Of a stretch of DNA of 6,850 nucleotides, positions 1 through 5,770 are shown piece by piece. The position numbers and the translations under genes are program-made. The stretch is from Caldisericota bacterium (GTDB lineage: Bacteria; Caldisericota; Caldisericia; Cryosericales; Cryosericaceae), in contig JAPLGH010000056.1 in assembly GCA_026390285.1 (NCBI GenBank), forward strand, positions 1-6,850, read 5' to 3'. The notes beneath the pieces were generated by a model. The model saw nothing but the letters and a program-made list of their open reading frames with translations. It was not told the origin of the DNA and ran no database searches. How positions within the stretch are numbered: the stretch's first letter is position 1; every line of letters starts with the position of its first letter.

Positions 1-1
1 C

Positions 2-550
2 ATTGCCATCGAAGGGCACCCCGACAATGTCACCGCATCGCTGGTTGGCGGGTTCACGATCGCTGCCAGTGACAGGAGCGACGTGGCCTACATGAAGGTC
101 ATCCCTCAGAACCTCAAGGTCATCGTCACGGTCCCTTCCAGCTTCTTGTCGACAAAGAAGGCTCGGGCGTGCCTTCCTGACATGTACTCGCGCAGGGACG
201 CAGTTTTCAACATCGGTCGAGCCTCTATGCTGTCTGCCTGCATCTTCAGCGGCAACTACGATCTGCTGTCGTTTGCCCTTCATGACCGTCTCCACGAGCG
301 CTACCGTGAGAAACTTGTCACCGGATTTCACGAGGTCTCGCGTGCCGCCGACCGCGCCGGGGCCTATGGCAGCTTCCTGTCGGGAGCCGGACCGAGTATC
401 GCCGCTCTCGCTGACCCTGCCAAGGCGGAAAAGGTTGCCAAAGCGATGCAGAAGGTGATGATCGAGCTGGACGCAGGGGCCGAAACATACGTTCTCGGCA
501 TTTCTTCCGAGGGGGTCATCCTGCAAACCGCCGACGACGAGAAAGCGTAG
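2..550 (+). CDS. thrB: Homoserine kinase, C-terminal part (5' end outside window)
   Basis: Homoserine kinase phosphorylates L-homoserine with ATP to O-phosphohomoserine, the substrate of threonine synthase, in the cytoplasm. The reading frame is open from the left edge, so the GTG at 83 is internal and not the start; 182 residues are visible of a family usually near 300, with roughly the first 120 missing. The first visible residues read IAIEGHPDNV, the conserved block of bacterial homoserine kinases, followed by a GG-containing strand. Near the C-terminus GAYGSFLSGAGPSIAAL is the third GHMP-kinase motif, a glycine-rich loop near the substrate site. The stop is TAG at 548-550, followed by a hairpin. 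No frameshift is seen. Other GHMP kinases (mevalonate, shikimate-type) are less likely because GHPDNV together with LSGAGPSI is typical of ThrB. Upstream neighbours are not visible, so operon membership is unknown. Confidence 0.92.
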   Translation: MAIEGHPDNVTASLVGGFTIAASDRSDVAYMKVIPQNLKVIVTVPSSFLSTKKARACLPDMYSRRDAVFNIGRASMLSACIFSGNYDLLSFALHDRLHERYREKLVTGFHEVSRAADRAGAYGSFLSGAGPSIAALADPAKAEKVAKAMQKVMIELDAGAETYVLGISSEGVILQTADDEKA

Positions 551-551
551 T

Positions 552-707
552 CCACTTTTCCTCCTGGAATTGCCGACCGCCCGCCTCTCTCGACGGGCGG
601 TTCGTCATTCCCCCGTCCGTCTCGTGCAGGATACCCGTAAAGTGGCTTCAGAAGCGGTTTGTGAGAAGCACACCGGGAAAAGTGGCCCTGACAGGCGATT
701 TCGGACA
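552..707. repeat. Inverted and direct CCACTTT repeats, possible IS21-like end
   Basis: CCACTTTTCC at 552-561 is matched perfectly in inverted orientation by GGAAAAGTGG at 676-685. A second direct copy, AAAGTGGC at 639-646, precedes AAAGTGGC at 679-686 by 40 bases, and the similarity extends imperfectly over about 24 bases on the minus strand (GCCACTTT followed by a CCGGT/CGGGT block). IS21-family insertion sequences are known to carry several related short repeats at their ends and to end in CA. The right side here, AAAAGTGGCCCTGACA then CGGACA, has that appearance. No transposase (istA/istB) remnant was recognised, so this is a candidate solo end or short internally deleted element, not a confirmed one. 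The left arm almost touches the thrB stop codon. Confidence 0.35.
576..601 (+). terminator. Hairpin terminator after thrB
   Basis: ACCGCCCG (576-583) and CGGGCGGT (594-601) form a perfect 8-bp GC-rich stem with a 10-nt loop, 25 nt after the thrB stop. The following bases (TTCGTCATTC) are only moderately T-rich, so termination is likely but the U tract is weak. It could also stop readthrough from the opposite, convergent strand. Confidence 0.65.
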
Positions 708-824
708 CTATAGCGTATCCTTCCACGTTTTCGGTCTCTTGAGCCCCACCATGAACATGTTTCGCTGGAACGAGCCTGGGATGTGGAGTTCAGAATGGTG
801 ACCCGAAATCAGGCCTTGCGGGGG

Positions 825-912
825 TTTTCCACAGCTCCCCGACAGGTTGTCCACCGTAGGGCGGTGTACGACTCCACCAGTTTTCCACATAACTAACAGC
901 GGTTGTGGAGAA
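825..912. promoter_or_regulatory. Cluster of DnaA-box-like nonamers
   Basis: Two copies of TTTTCCACA (825-833 and 881-889, + strand) fit the degenerate DnaA box TTWTNCACA. A third, TTCTCCACA, lies on the - strand at 904-912 and differs from TTATCCACA by one base; TTGTCCACC (847-855, +) differs by two. The outer two sites point towards each other within 88 bp and share a flanking GGG/CCC. A small stem CACCG/CGGTG (852-856, 862-866) sits between them. An obvious AT-rich unwinding stretch is missing and no dnaA, dnaN or gyrB gene is in view. It could be a replication origin element, a DnaA-titrating site, or another factor's binding array; the sequence alone does not decide. Confidence 0.4.
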
Positions 913-1026
913 AAGCCCAACCATGGGGTCGAACGTTGCCATTCGTGTCGCAGTAACCCACTCATGCAGAAGCGCCCCAGGAGTTTCTGCTGGATCAAGA
1001 TGTACGGAAGACAAACGAACAACTGA

Positions 1027-2499
1027 CTACAGCTTCGCCAGCAGGCCGGTCCTCTCGTTGAAGTGATCGATGAGTCTGTCGAACGCTGGAGCAGCAGTCC
1101 AGATCTGATTCCAGAACTCCGGCTCCCACAGCTCGCGCAGCTCCTCAGCGGTCTTGCCCTGCTGCTCGACCCAGGTGAAGTACTTGAGGTTGTGCAACTG
1201 CTTGCGATCGCGGTAGTTGAGCTCCCGGTACCAGTCCGTCAGAATGCCCTCGAGATACTTCGCATAGTCGAGCGCCGCGTCCATCTCGGTATAGGGGCCA
1301 TACTCGGCGCGCAATTCCTCGATGCGTGACAGGTACAGATCGGCAGAATCCGTGAATACGGTGAAGACCACGTCGCTCTCGTCCATCTCCTCGTACTTGG
1401 CCATCTTGATGGCCGCGACCATGTTCGCCAGCGAGGAGATACCCATGAGGTTGAGCTGCTCGATGAGCTCGCGCGGAACACCCTTCTTCTCCAGGTAGGT
1501 CTTGCCTGCGTCCTCATTGAAGAGGCGCAGAAGATGCATGGGATACTCGTCGTCGATAGCCGCCACTGCGTCGGTGTTGCGGACGTTGTGGATCCAGGGG
1601 ACGTGCTTGTCGCCGATGCCCTCGATACGGTGGGAACCAAACCCATTTGCATAGAGCGTCGGGCACTGCAGGGCCTCGACAGCCGTGACGTGGCTGTAAG
1701 GATAGACCTTCTTCAGGTATTCGCCGGCACTGATGGTCCCGGCAGAGCCAGTGGCAGAGACATAGCCTGCCATGCGCGACCGGGGACTCTTGATGCTGTT
1801 GAAGACCTGCTCGAATGCCGAACCAGTCATTTCGTAGTGCCACAGGGCGTTGCCGAACTCCTCGAACTGGTTGAACACGACGATGGCGTCACCGCGGGTG
1901 GCTTTCAGCTCATGCACCTTGTCGTAGATTTCCTTGACGTTGGATTCGGTTCCAGGAGTCCCGATGACCTCTTCTGTCCCGATCTCACGCAGCCAGTCGA
2001 AGCGTTCCTTGCTCATCCCCTCCGGGAGAATAGCGACGGCATCCGTAGCCAGCAGGGCACAGTCAAATGCGCCACCGCGGCAGTAGTTGCCCGTGGAGGG
2101 CCACACGGCGGCCTGCCGGGTCGGGTCGAACTGTCCGGTCACGAGTCGTGGGACGAGACAGCCGAATGCGGCGCCGACCTTGTGTGCGCCGGTGGGGAAG
2201 TACTTGCCGACGATGCCCACGACGCGAGCTTTGATGCCAGTGATGGAACTTGGAAGTTCGATGTAGTTCACGCCGCCATACAGGCCTGTGTTCACATCGT
2301 TGTGCCACGTGATGCGGAACAGGTTGATGGGGTTGATATCCCACAGGCCAACGCCCTTGAGGCTGGCCTTGACCTTGTCCGGGACAAGCGATGGGTCTTT
2401 TTGCTGTGCAAAGGTGGGGATGATAATCTTGCGTTCCCGGGCACGCTTGACGGTCTTTTCCAGAACGTCTTCGTGGATGGTCATGTCAAATACAGCCAT
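1027..2499 (-). CDS. Fold-type II PLP-dependent enzyme, cysteine synthase-like, reaction unknown
   Basis: A soluble enzyme of the superfamily of cysteine synthase, cystathionine beta-synthase and threonine synthase, which use pyridoxal phosphate for beta- or gamma-replacement or elimination on amino acids. Motifs in order: GAHKVGAAFG with the probable Schiff-base Lys107; STGNYCRGG (135-143), matching the Ser/Thr-Gly-Asn substrate loop; ATGSAGTISAG (249-259), the glycine/serine phosphate-binding loop; IEGIGDKHVPWIHN (292-305), resembling the GIGAGFIP block of CysK; and FTDSADLYLSRIEEL (402-416), resembling its C-terminal Ser region. At 490 residues it is much longer than CysK (about 310), with an extra N-terminal segment of about 60 and a C-terminal one of about 70 that is rich in Trp, Tyr and charge. 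The ATG start at 2499 is preceded by AGAGGAG with a 6-nt gap. A weak candidate promoter is TTGAAC-16-TAGACT inside the upstream hairpin region. It converges on thrB rather than sharing an operon with it. The class is sure; substrate and reaction are not. Confidence 0.85.
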   Translation of the reverse strand: MAVFDMTIHEDVLEKTVKRARERKIIIPTFAQQKDPSLVPDKVKASLKGVGLWDINPINLFRITWHNDVNTGLYGGVNYIELPSSITGIKARVVGIVGKYFPTGAHKVGAAFGCLVPRLVTGQFDPTRQAAVWPSTGNYCRGGAFDCALLATDAVAILPEGMSKERFDWLREIGTEEVIGTPGTESNVKEIYDKVHELKATRGDAIVVFNQFEEFGNALWHYEMTGSAFEQVFNSIKSPRSRMAGYVSATGSAGTISAGEYLKKVYPYSHVTAVEALQCPTLYANGFGSHRIEGIGDKHVPWIHNVRNTDAVAAIDDEYPMHLLRLFNEDAGKTYLEKKGVPRELIEQLNLMGISSLANMVAAIKMAKYEEMDESDVVFTVFTDSADLYLSRIEELRAEYGPYTEMDAALDYAKYLEGILTDWYRELNYRDRKQLHNLKYFTWVEQQGKTAEELRELWEPEFWNQIWTAAPAFDRLIDHFNERTGLLAKL

Positions 2500-2554
2500 G
2501 TTGTACTCCTCTTGTCAAAGAATTCGCACGTCAGGCGTGGAACCATCTATAGAA

Positions 2555-2590
2555 AACAACTTCCGAGTCTAGCACCCTCGGACGGTTGTT
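2555..2590 (-). terminator. Intrinsic terminator after the P-loop kinase-like gene
   Basis: Read on the minus strand, AACAAC-CG-TCCGAG, a 9-nt loop, then CTCGGA-A-GTTGTT form a two-part stem that begins at the last base of the stop codon and runs into GTTGTTTTCTAT. The GC-rich 6-bp inner stem and the T-rich tail fit a rho-independent terminator. It would separate transcription of the P-loop gene from the PLP-enzyme gene, or reduce readthrough between them. Confidence 0.6.
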
Positions 2591-3309
2591 CAACCCTTGC
2601 GTGTGAAGAGCTTGAAAAGCCTTCCGGTGACGTTGTGCAGGGCAGCTTCCAGAAGCTCGGGGTCGAGGGTCTTCTCTGGTTCATTGTGAAACACGGCGAA
2701 CGGGACCTGGTGCCCCTTGACCGCGATGAAGCCGTCGTCACGTCCTTCGGACAGGCGTTCCCAGTCGTTGTCCCTGTAGTATCGCCCCATCTTGCCGTCC
2801 TCGAGCGAATGATACAGGATGGAATCGGCTTCTTCGGGGCGATAGCGCCTGCGGTTCTTGCGCAGGGATTCCTCGAATGAGACGTCGATGTACAGAATGG
2901 CGGCGCGCGCGAGCACATCGTCCGACAGATGCTGGAAGGCGTTTGCGAAGCCATGTTCTCCTCCGCGGGCAAACTCCATCAGGACCGTGTGACGTTCGAG
3001 AAACAATGGATCGCGCGCCAACTTCTTGCGGAAATCCAGATCGATGCGTTCGATGAAGAAGTCCCAGACGCGGTCGTCCAGAAAGTACAGGTTGGCGTCC
3101 GTATCGCGCCGCGGGAGCCCCACGTGTTCGCGGATGTTGTCATCCTCAAAGGTCTGCCAGACGTAGAGAAAGTCGTCCAGCTCGTCGAACGGGGCAATGT
3201 GATACTCCCGCAGTCGCTTCTCGCCCTCCAGCTGCTTCAGAAAATCAGTTGTTTCACTCTTGCCTGCTGCCGGTCGACCAATAAGCAGGATCACATCGAG
3301 TTTTTCCAT
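2590..3309 (-). CDS. P-loop kinase-like protein of unknown function
   Basis: A 239-residue soluble protein beginning with a hydrophobic strand and a Walker A motif, VILLIGRPAAGKSETT (6-21; Lys17, Ser18), as in small-molecule and nucleotide kinases. A basic stretch, YIDVSFEESLRKNRRRYRP (140-158), follows a predicted beta strand and resembles the arginine-rich lid of P-loop kinases. TVLMEFARGG (108-117) may be a second strand carrying an acidic residue. The protein is rich in Asp, Glu, Arg and Phe. No membrane segment or signal peptide is present. The ATG at 3309 has GGAGG with a 4-nt gap (3314-3318), and a separate promoter lies at 3389-3416. A terminator follows directly, so this is probably a single-gene transcript. 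I do not recognise a named family; a phosphotransferase acting on a small metabolite is an inference from the fold, and an NTPase without kinase activity is also possible. Confidence 0.75.
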   Translation of the reverse strand: MEKLDVILLIGRPAAGKSETTDFLKQLEGEKRLREYHIAPFDELDDFLYVWQTFEDDNIREHVGLPRRDTDANLYFLDDRVWDFFIERIDLDFRKKLARDPLFLERHTVLMEFARGGEHGFANAFQHLSDDVLARAAILYIDVSFEESLRKNRRRYRPEEADSILYHSLEDGKMGRYYRDNDWERLSEGRDDGFIAVKGHQVPFAVFHNEPEKTLDPELLEAALHNVTGRLFKLFTRKG

Positions 3310-3388
3310 GGTACCTCCATGCGGGGTGGCGCTCCAATCTCACTATCCGCCAGTCTGCCCCGAAAGCACGGATAGAGAACAGCCTGTC

Positions 3389-3416
3389 ATTGTACCAGGC
3401 CACGGACGAAAGGCAA
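3389..3416 (-). promoter_or_regulatory. Sigma70-like promoter for the P-loop kinase-like gene
   Basis: On the minus strand TTGCCT (3411-3416, 4 of 6 to TTGACA) is separated by 16 nt from TACAAT (3389-3394, 5 of 6 to TATAAT). Transcription would start near 3382, giving a leader of about 73 nt before the ATG at 3309. It sits in the 130-nt gap behind the APH-like gene, so the P-loop gene need not depend on the upstream operon. Confidence 0.55.
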
Positions 3417-3439
3417 TCAACGGGAGCACTGTCGTGCTG

Positions 3440-4249
3440 TCAGCGCTTCTGCTGAAGTTCCTCGATGAGAGCCATCAGGCGGGGTCGCTCTTCAGGGATT
3501 TCATCCGCCAGCCGTGCAACTGCCACCGGCAGCAGCCAGCCCCACACGGCGCCTGCTGCATCAGGCTGCAGTTCACGATAGCGCTTCAGCCATGCTCTGT
3601 AGAACCGGTCCTTTGCTTCACGTTCAACCCATGCTACGCGAAAGGACCCGGACGGGGCATCCGCTATCCGGAGCAGGAGCGCCGTTTGTGCGGCGTCGGA
3701 CGCGGGGGTTCCACGTGCAGTAAACGACCAGTCGATGACCGAAGGACCCTGGGGTGTCATGAGCACGTTGTCCGGGTGGAAGTCGCAGTGGCACAGGCTG
3801 TCTCCGTCGGGAAGCCGTTCGAGGGTGGCCAGGGCATCGCCTTTGACGCGTGCGACCACGCCGGCCCGAGCGATGCGCCGCGCCAGGTCCTCACGGCGAG
3901 AAGTCAATCCTGGCGCATGACAGTCATTCATGTGGGCCTGCAGTTCCGCGAAGAGGCCGGCATAATATGCCACCCGTGCAGGCTCACGGCCGAGAAGAGT
4001 GAGCATGCTGAGTCCTGTCAGCCGTTCCAGCACCAACCCTCGTCGACCATCCACGGTGATGACACTCCTGAACTGGGGAGAAGGGATGCCGGTGGCGTTA
4101 GCTGTCTGTGTCCCCTCCATTTCCTGATCGATGAGACGCGAAGGAAACCCCGGGACAAAGAGCTTGAGGACACTGTCTTCCTTCCAGACATAGACGTCTG
4201 CAGTGTGTCCATGACCGAGCAGTGCTGCCGAGCCGATGTGTTCTTCCAT
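3440..4249 (-). CDS. Aminoglycoside phosphotransferase/choline kinase-like protein
   Basis: A cytoplasmic ATP-dependent phosphotransferase with the protein-kinase-like fold of the APH family (269 residues, within the usual family size). Visible motifs: the nucleotide loop LLGHGHTADVYVW (10-22), the ATP lysine in VLKLF (Lys29), a probable partner Glu43, the catalytic block HCDFHPDN (154-161; Asp156 as base, Asn161 for metal) and IDW (172-174; metal-binding Asp173). All key residues are present, so activity is likely. I chose the ATG at 4249 because AGGAGGA (4254-4260) lies just upstream; an in-frame ATG at 4291, overlapping the exporter stop as ATGA, would add 14 residues but has no ribosome site. 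The exporter ends 38 nt upstream, so the two are cotranscribed. The family also phosphorylates choline, homoserine, sugars and macrolides, so an antibiotic substrate is not established. Confidence 0.83.
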   Translation of the reverse strand: MEEHIGSAALLGHGHTADVYVWKEDSVLKLFVPGFPSRLIDQEMEGTQTANATGIPSPQFRSVITVDGRRGLVLERLTGLSMLTLLGREPARVAYYAGLFAELQAHMNDCHAPGLTSRREDLARRIARAGVVARVKGDALATLERLPDGDSLCHCDFHPDNVLMTPQGPSVIDWSFTARGTPASDAAQTALLLRIADAPSGSFRVAWVEREAKDRFYRAWLKRYRELQPDAAGAVWGWLLPVAVARLADEIPEERPRLMALIEELQQKR

Positions 4250-4287
4250 ATTGTCCTCCTGATGACGATCCTGGGCAGGCATGTTAT

Positions 4288-5592
4288 TCATGGCATGGCC
4301 CTGAGACGCGGGAGAAGCATCCAGATGAGAACTGCACCCGTCAATGCCGCACAGGCGCTCGCAATAATGGCCGCGGGCTCATTTGTCCACTGTGCCAGCC
4401 AGCCGATGAGAAGCGAGCCAATAGGCATTACGCCAAAGAACACCAGGCTGTAGACGGCGCTGACGCGCCCGCGCAGCGAATCTGCAACCTGCGACTGGAC
4501 GAGGACGTTGCAGAGACTGATGACCAGGATGCTGGCAAATCCGACCAGGGCCATGAGAAGCATCGCAGGGGCTGTCGAGCGAATGGCGGCAAAGGCTAGA
4601 AGAGCGACGGGATAAGCGAAGGTCCCAAACGTGGCAATACGCCCCTTCACCTTGAGATGGCTGATGGTGGCGATGGTCAGCCCTGCCAGCAGGGCACCGA
4701 TGCCACGTGCAGACTGCAGCAGGCCATTGATGGTCGCGCCGGTGGCAGACGTGCCGTGAAGAACCTTGATTGCCCAGGCCGGAATGAGGGCGCTGAACGA
4801 GAGGCCGAATAGCGATGTGATGCCGACGAGGAGGATGACTGCGCGGATGTTCTCGTGCTGCCAGACATATCTGAGCCCATCGACGATGCCCGCCATCGGA
4901 TGCTGATCCCTTGGAGACAGCGGCACCGGTCGAAGGCGCATGAACAGGAGAGCTGCGATAACCGCAAGGAACGACAAGCCGTTGATGCTGAAGCACCAGG
5001 CCGGTCCCAGCAAGGCATAGACTGCGCCCGCCGCCGCCGGTCCCAGCGCTGTCGCTACATGGAACATCGAACCATTGAGGGCGACGGCATTGGACAGGTG
5101 CCGCCTGTCGTCAACCAGCTGGTCGACGAGGGCCAGACGAGCCGGCGAGTCGAAGGTGTTGGCGATACCCAGCAGAAAGGCTAGGACCAGGATGTGCCAA
5201 GGGCGGACGGCACCAGTGAACGTCAACACTGCCAGGACAAAGGCTAGCACCATCATGGCAGACTGGGTGTAGAGCATCAGTCTCTTGCGGGGCACGCGGT
5301 CTGCTACCGAACCCGCATAGAGCATGAACAGCCAGACCGGGATGCCATTGGCGAACGCAACATAGCCGAGGAAGGCAGCTGATTTAGTCAGCTGATAGGC
5401 AAGGTAGCCCTGCGCCGTCACCTGCATCCAAGTGCCAAACAGTGAAACAAGCTGTCCGGCGAACCAGATGCGGTAGTTCGGGTACTGCATGGCCGCGAAT
5501 GTGTCGCGCGGACTAAGGCGCCTTTCAGGAAGCGTGTCCTGAGTATCGACGCACTCCATGGCAGAACCCTCGTTCATCTTGTCATCGACCAT
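4288..5592 (-). CDS. MFS exporter, EntS/MFS_3-type
   Basis: An inner-membrane major facilitator protein of 434 residues, the expected size for 12 membrane helices. After a hydrophilic N-terminal tail of about 38 residues, hydrophobic segments alternate with short loops to the C-terminus. The loop GSVADRVPRKR (94-104) is the MFS motif A between helices 2 and 3. NTFDSPAR (145-152) and the stretch near LNGSMFHVATALGPAAAGA (172-190), together with DSLRGRVSAVYSL (371-383), are typical of the MFS_3 group that includes the enterobactin exporter EntS and several drug efflux pumps. Substrate is unknown; proton-driven export of a small organic molecule is inferred. The start at 5592 has a modest GAGG site 8 nt upstream; an ATG at 5559 with GAGGG 7 nt upstream is a good alternative that removes 11 residues. 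No clear promoter was found in the 178-nt divergent region. It is the first gene of a pair with the APH-like kinase. Confidence 0.87.
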   Translation of the reverse strand: MVDDKMNEGSAMECVDTQDTLPERRLSPRDTFAAMQYPNYRIWFAGQLVSLFGTWMQVTAQGYLAYQLTKSAAFLGYVAFANGIPVWLFMLYAGSVADRVPRKRLMLYTQSAMMVLAFVLAVLTFTGAVRPWHILVLAFLLGIANTFDSPARLALVDQLVDDRRHLSNAVALNGSMFHVATALGPAAAGAVYALLGPAWCFSINGLSFLAVIAALLFMRLRPVPLSPRDQHPMAGIVDGLRYVWQHENIRAVILLVGITSLFGLSFSALIPAWAIKVLHGTSATGATINGLLQSARGIGALLAGLTIATISHLKVKGRIATFGTFAYPVALLAFAAIRSTAPAMLLMALVGFASILVISLCNVLVQSQVADSLRGRVSAVYSLVFFGVMPIGSLLIGWLAQWTNEPAAIIASACAALTGAVLIWMLLPRLRAMP

Positions 5593-5677
5593 TCATCCGA
5601 CCTCGCTTACCAGGGATCGTACACCATACGCAGAACACCATGAGTTTAGCACAAACTGGCGACGGAGGGTTGGATGC

Positions 5678-5706
5678 TTGATTGACGTTTTCCTTATCGC
5701 TATAGT
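5678..5706 (+). promoter_or_regulatory. Sigma70-like promoter for the lipoprotein gene
   Basis: TTGATT (5678-5683, 4 of 6) and TATAGT (5701-5706, 5 of 6) are separated by exactly 17 nt. An overlapping TTGACG at 5682 is a better -35 by sequence but would leave only 13 nt. Transcription would begin near 5712-5714, giving a leader of about 58 nt. Confidence 0.65.
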
Positions 5707-5710
5707 AGAG

Positions 5711-5732
5711 ACAGTCAAGATCGCATGACTGT
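5711..5732. promoter_or_regulatory. Operator-like dyad at the lipoprotein transcription start
   Basis: ACAGTCA (5711-5717) and TGACTGT (5726-5732) are a perfect 7-bp inverted repeat with an 8-nt spacer, starting 5 bases after the -10 box. The position is right for a repressor site blocking transcription start; alternatively the RNA would form a 5'-terminal hairpin that could stabilise the message. No matching regulator gene is in the window. Confidence 0.45.
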
Positions 5733-5770
5733 TCAACAATCAGTAGCTCATCCACGAGAGGAGGAATAGT

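Larger units (their letters stand above)
551..1026. other. 476-base convergent intergenic region
   Basis: This lies between the stop of thrB (+) and the stop of the PLP-enzyme gene (-). No open frame here has a convincing start, ribosome site or recognisable product; the short minus-strand frames look like chance. It contains the thrB terminator hairpin, copies of a CCACTTT motif on both strands (552-685), a cluster of DnaA-box-like nonamers (825-912), and a weak 6-bp stem GCAGAA/TTCTGC (966-971 and 985-990) with no T tract. No clear intrinsic terminator for the PLP gene is visible. No tRNA or other familiar RNA was recognised. Confidence 0.7.
5593..5770. other. Divergent intergenic region between exporter and lipoprotein genes
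   Basis: This 178-base stretch should hold the control regions of both divergent genes. The + strand side has a recognisable promoter, a dyad and a strong ribosome site. On the - strand I see only poor -10 candidates (TAAACT, TACGAT) without matching -35 boxes, so the exporter promoter may need an activator or a different sigma factor. A looser inverted pair TGATTG/CAATCA (5679-5684, 5737-5742) brackets the + promoter and dyad. Confidence 0.6.

Noticed and set aside
966..990. Stem GCAGAA/TTCTGC as a terminator for the PLP-enzyme gene.
   Set aside because: The 6-bp stem has a 13-nt loop and no T tract on the minus strand, so it is too weak to call.
708..1022. Small minus-strand frames in the convergent intergenic region.
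   Set aside because: No ribosome site or protein-like composition, and they overlap the DnaA-box-like repeats.
1534..2880. A 448-codon open frame on the + strand, opposite the PLP-enzyme and P-loop genes.
   Set aside because: It lies antisense to two well-supported genes and their intergenic gap, has no recognisable domain and no ribosome site; long antisense frames are common in GC-rich DNA.
3427..3441. Short AGCAC/GTGCT stem just after the APH-like gene.
   Set aside because: Only 5 bp and not followed by a T run; not supportable as a terminator.
4250..4291. N-terminal extension of the APH-like kinase from the ATG at 4291 that overlaps the exporter stop.
   Set aside because: The internal ATG at 4249 has an AGGAGGA site at proper distance, whereas the upstream ATG has none; the extra 14 residues would include that site.
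3260..4453. A 397-codon open frame on the + strand opposite the P-loop, APH-like and exporter genes.
   Set aside because: It runs across gene boundaries of three real minus-strand genes and its translation is low-complexity with many Cys, Arg and His residues, typical of a shadow frame.
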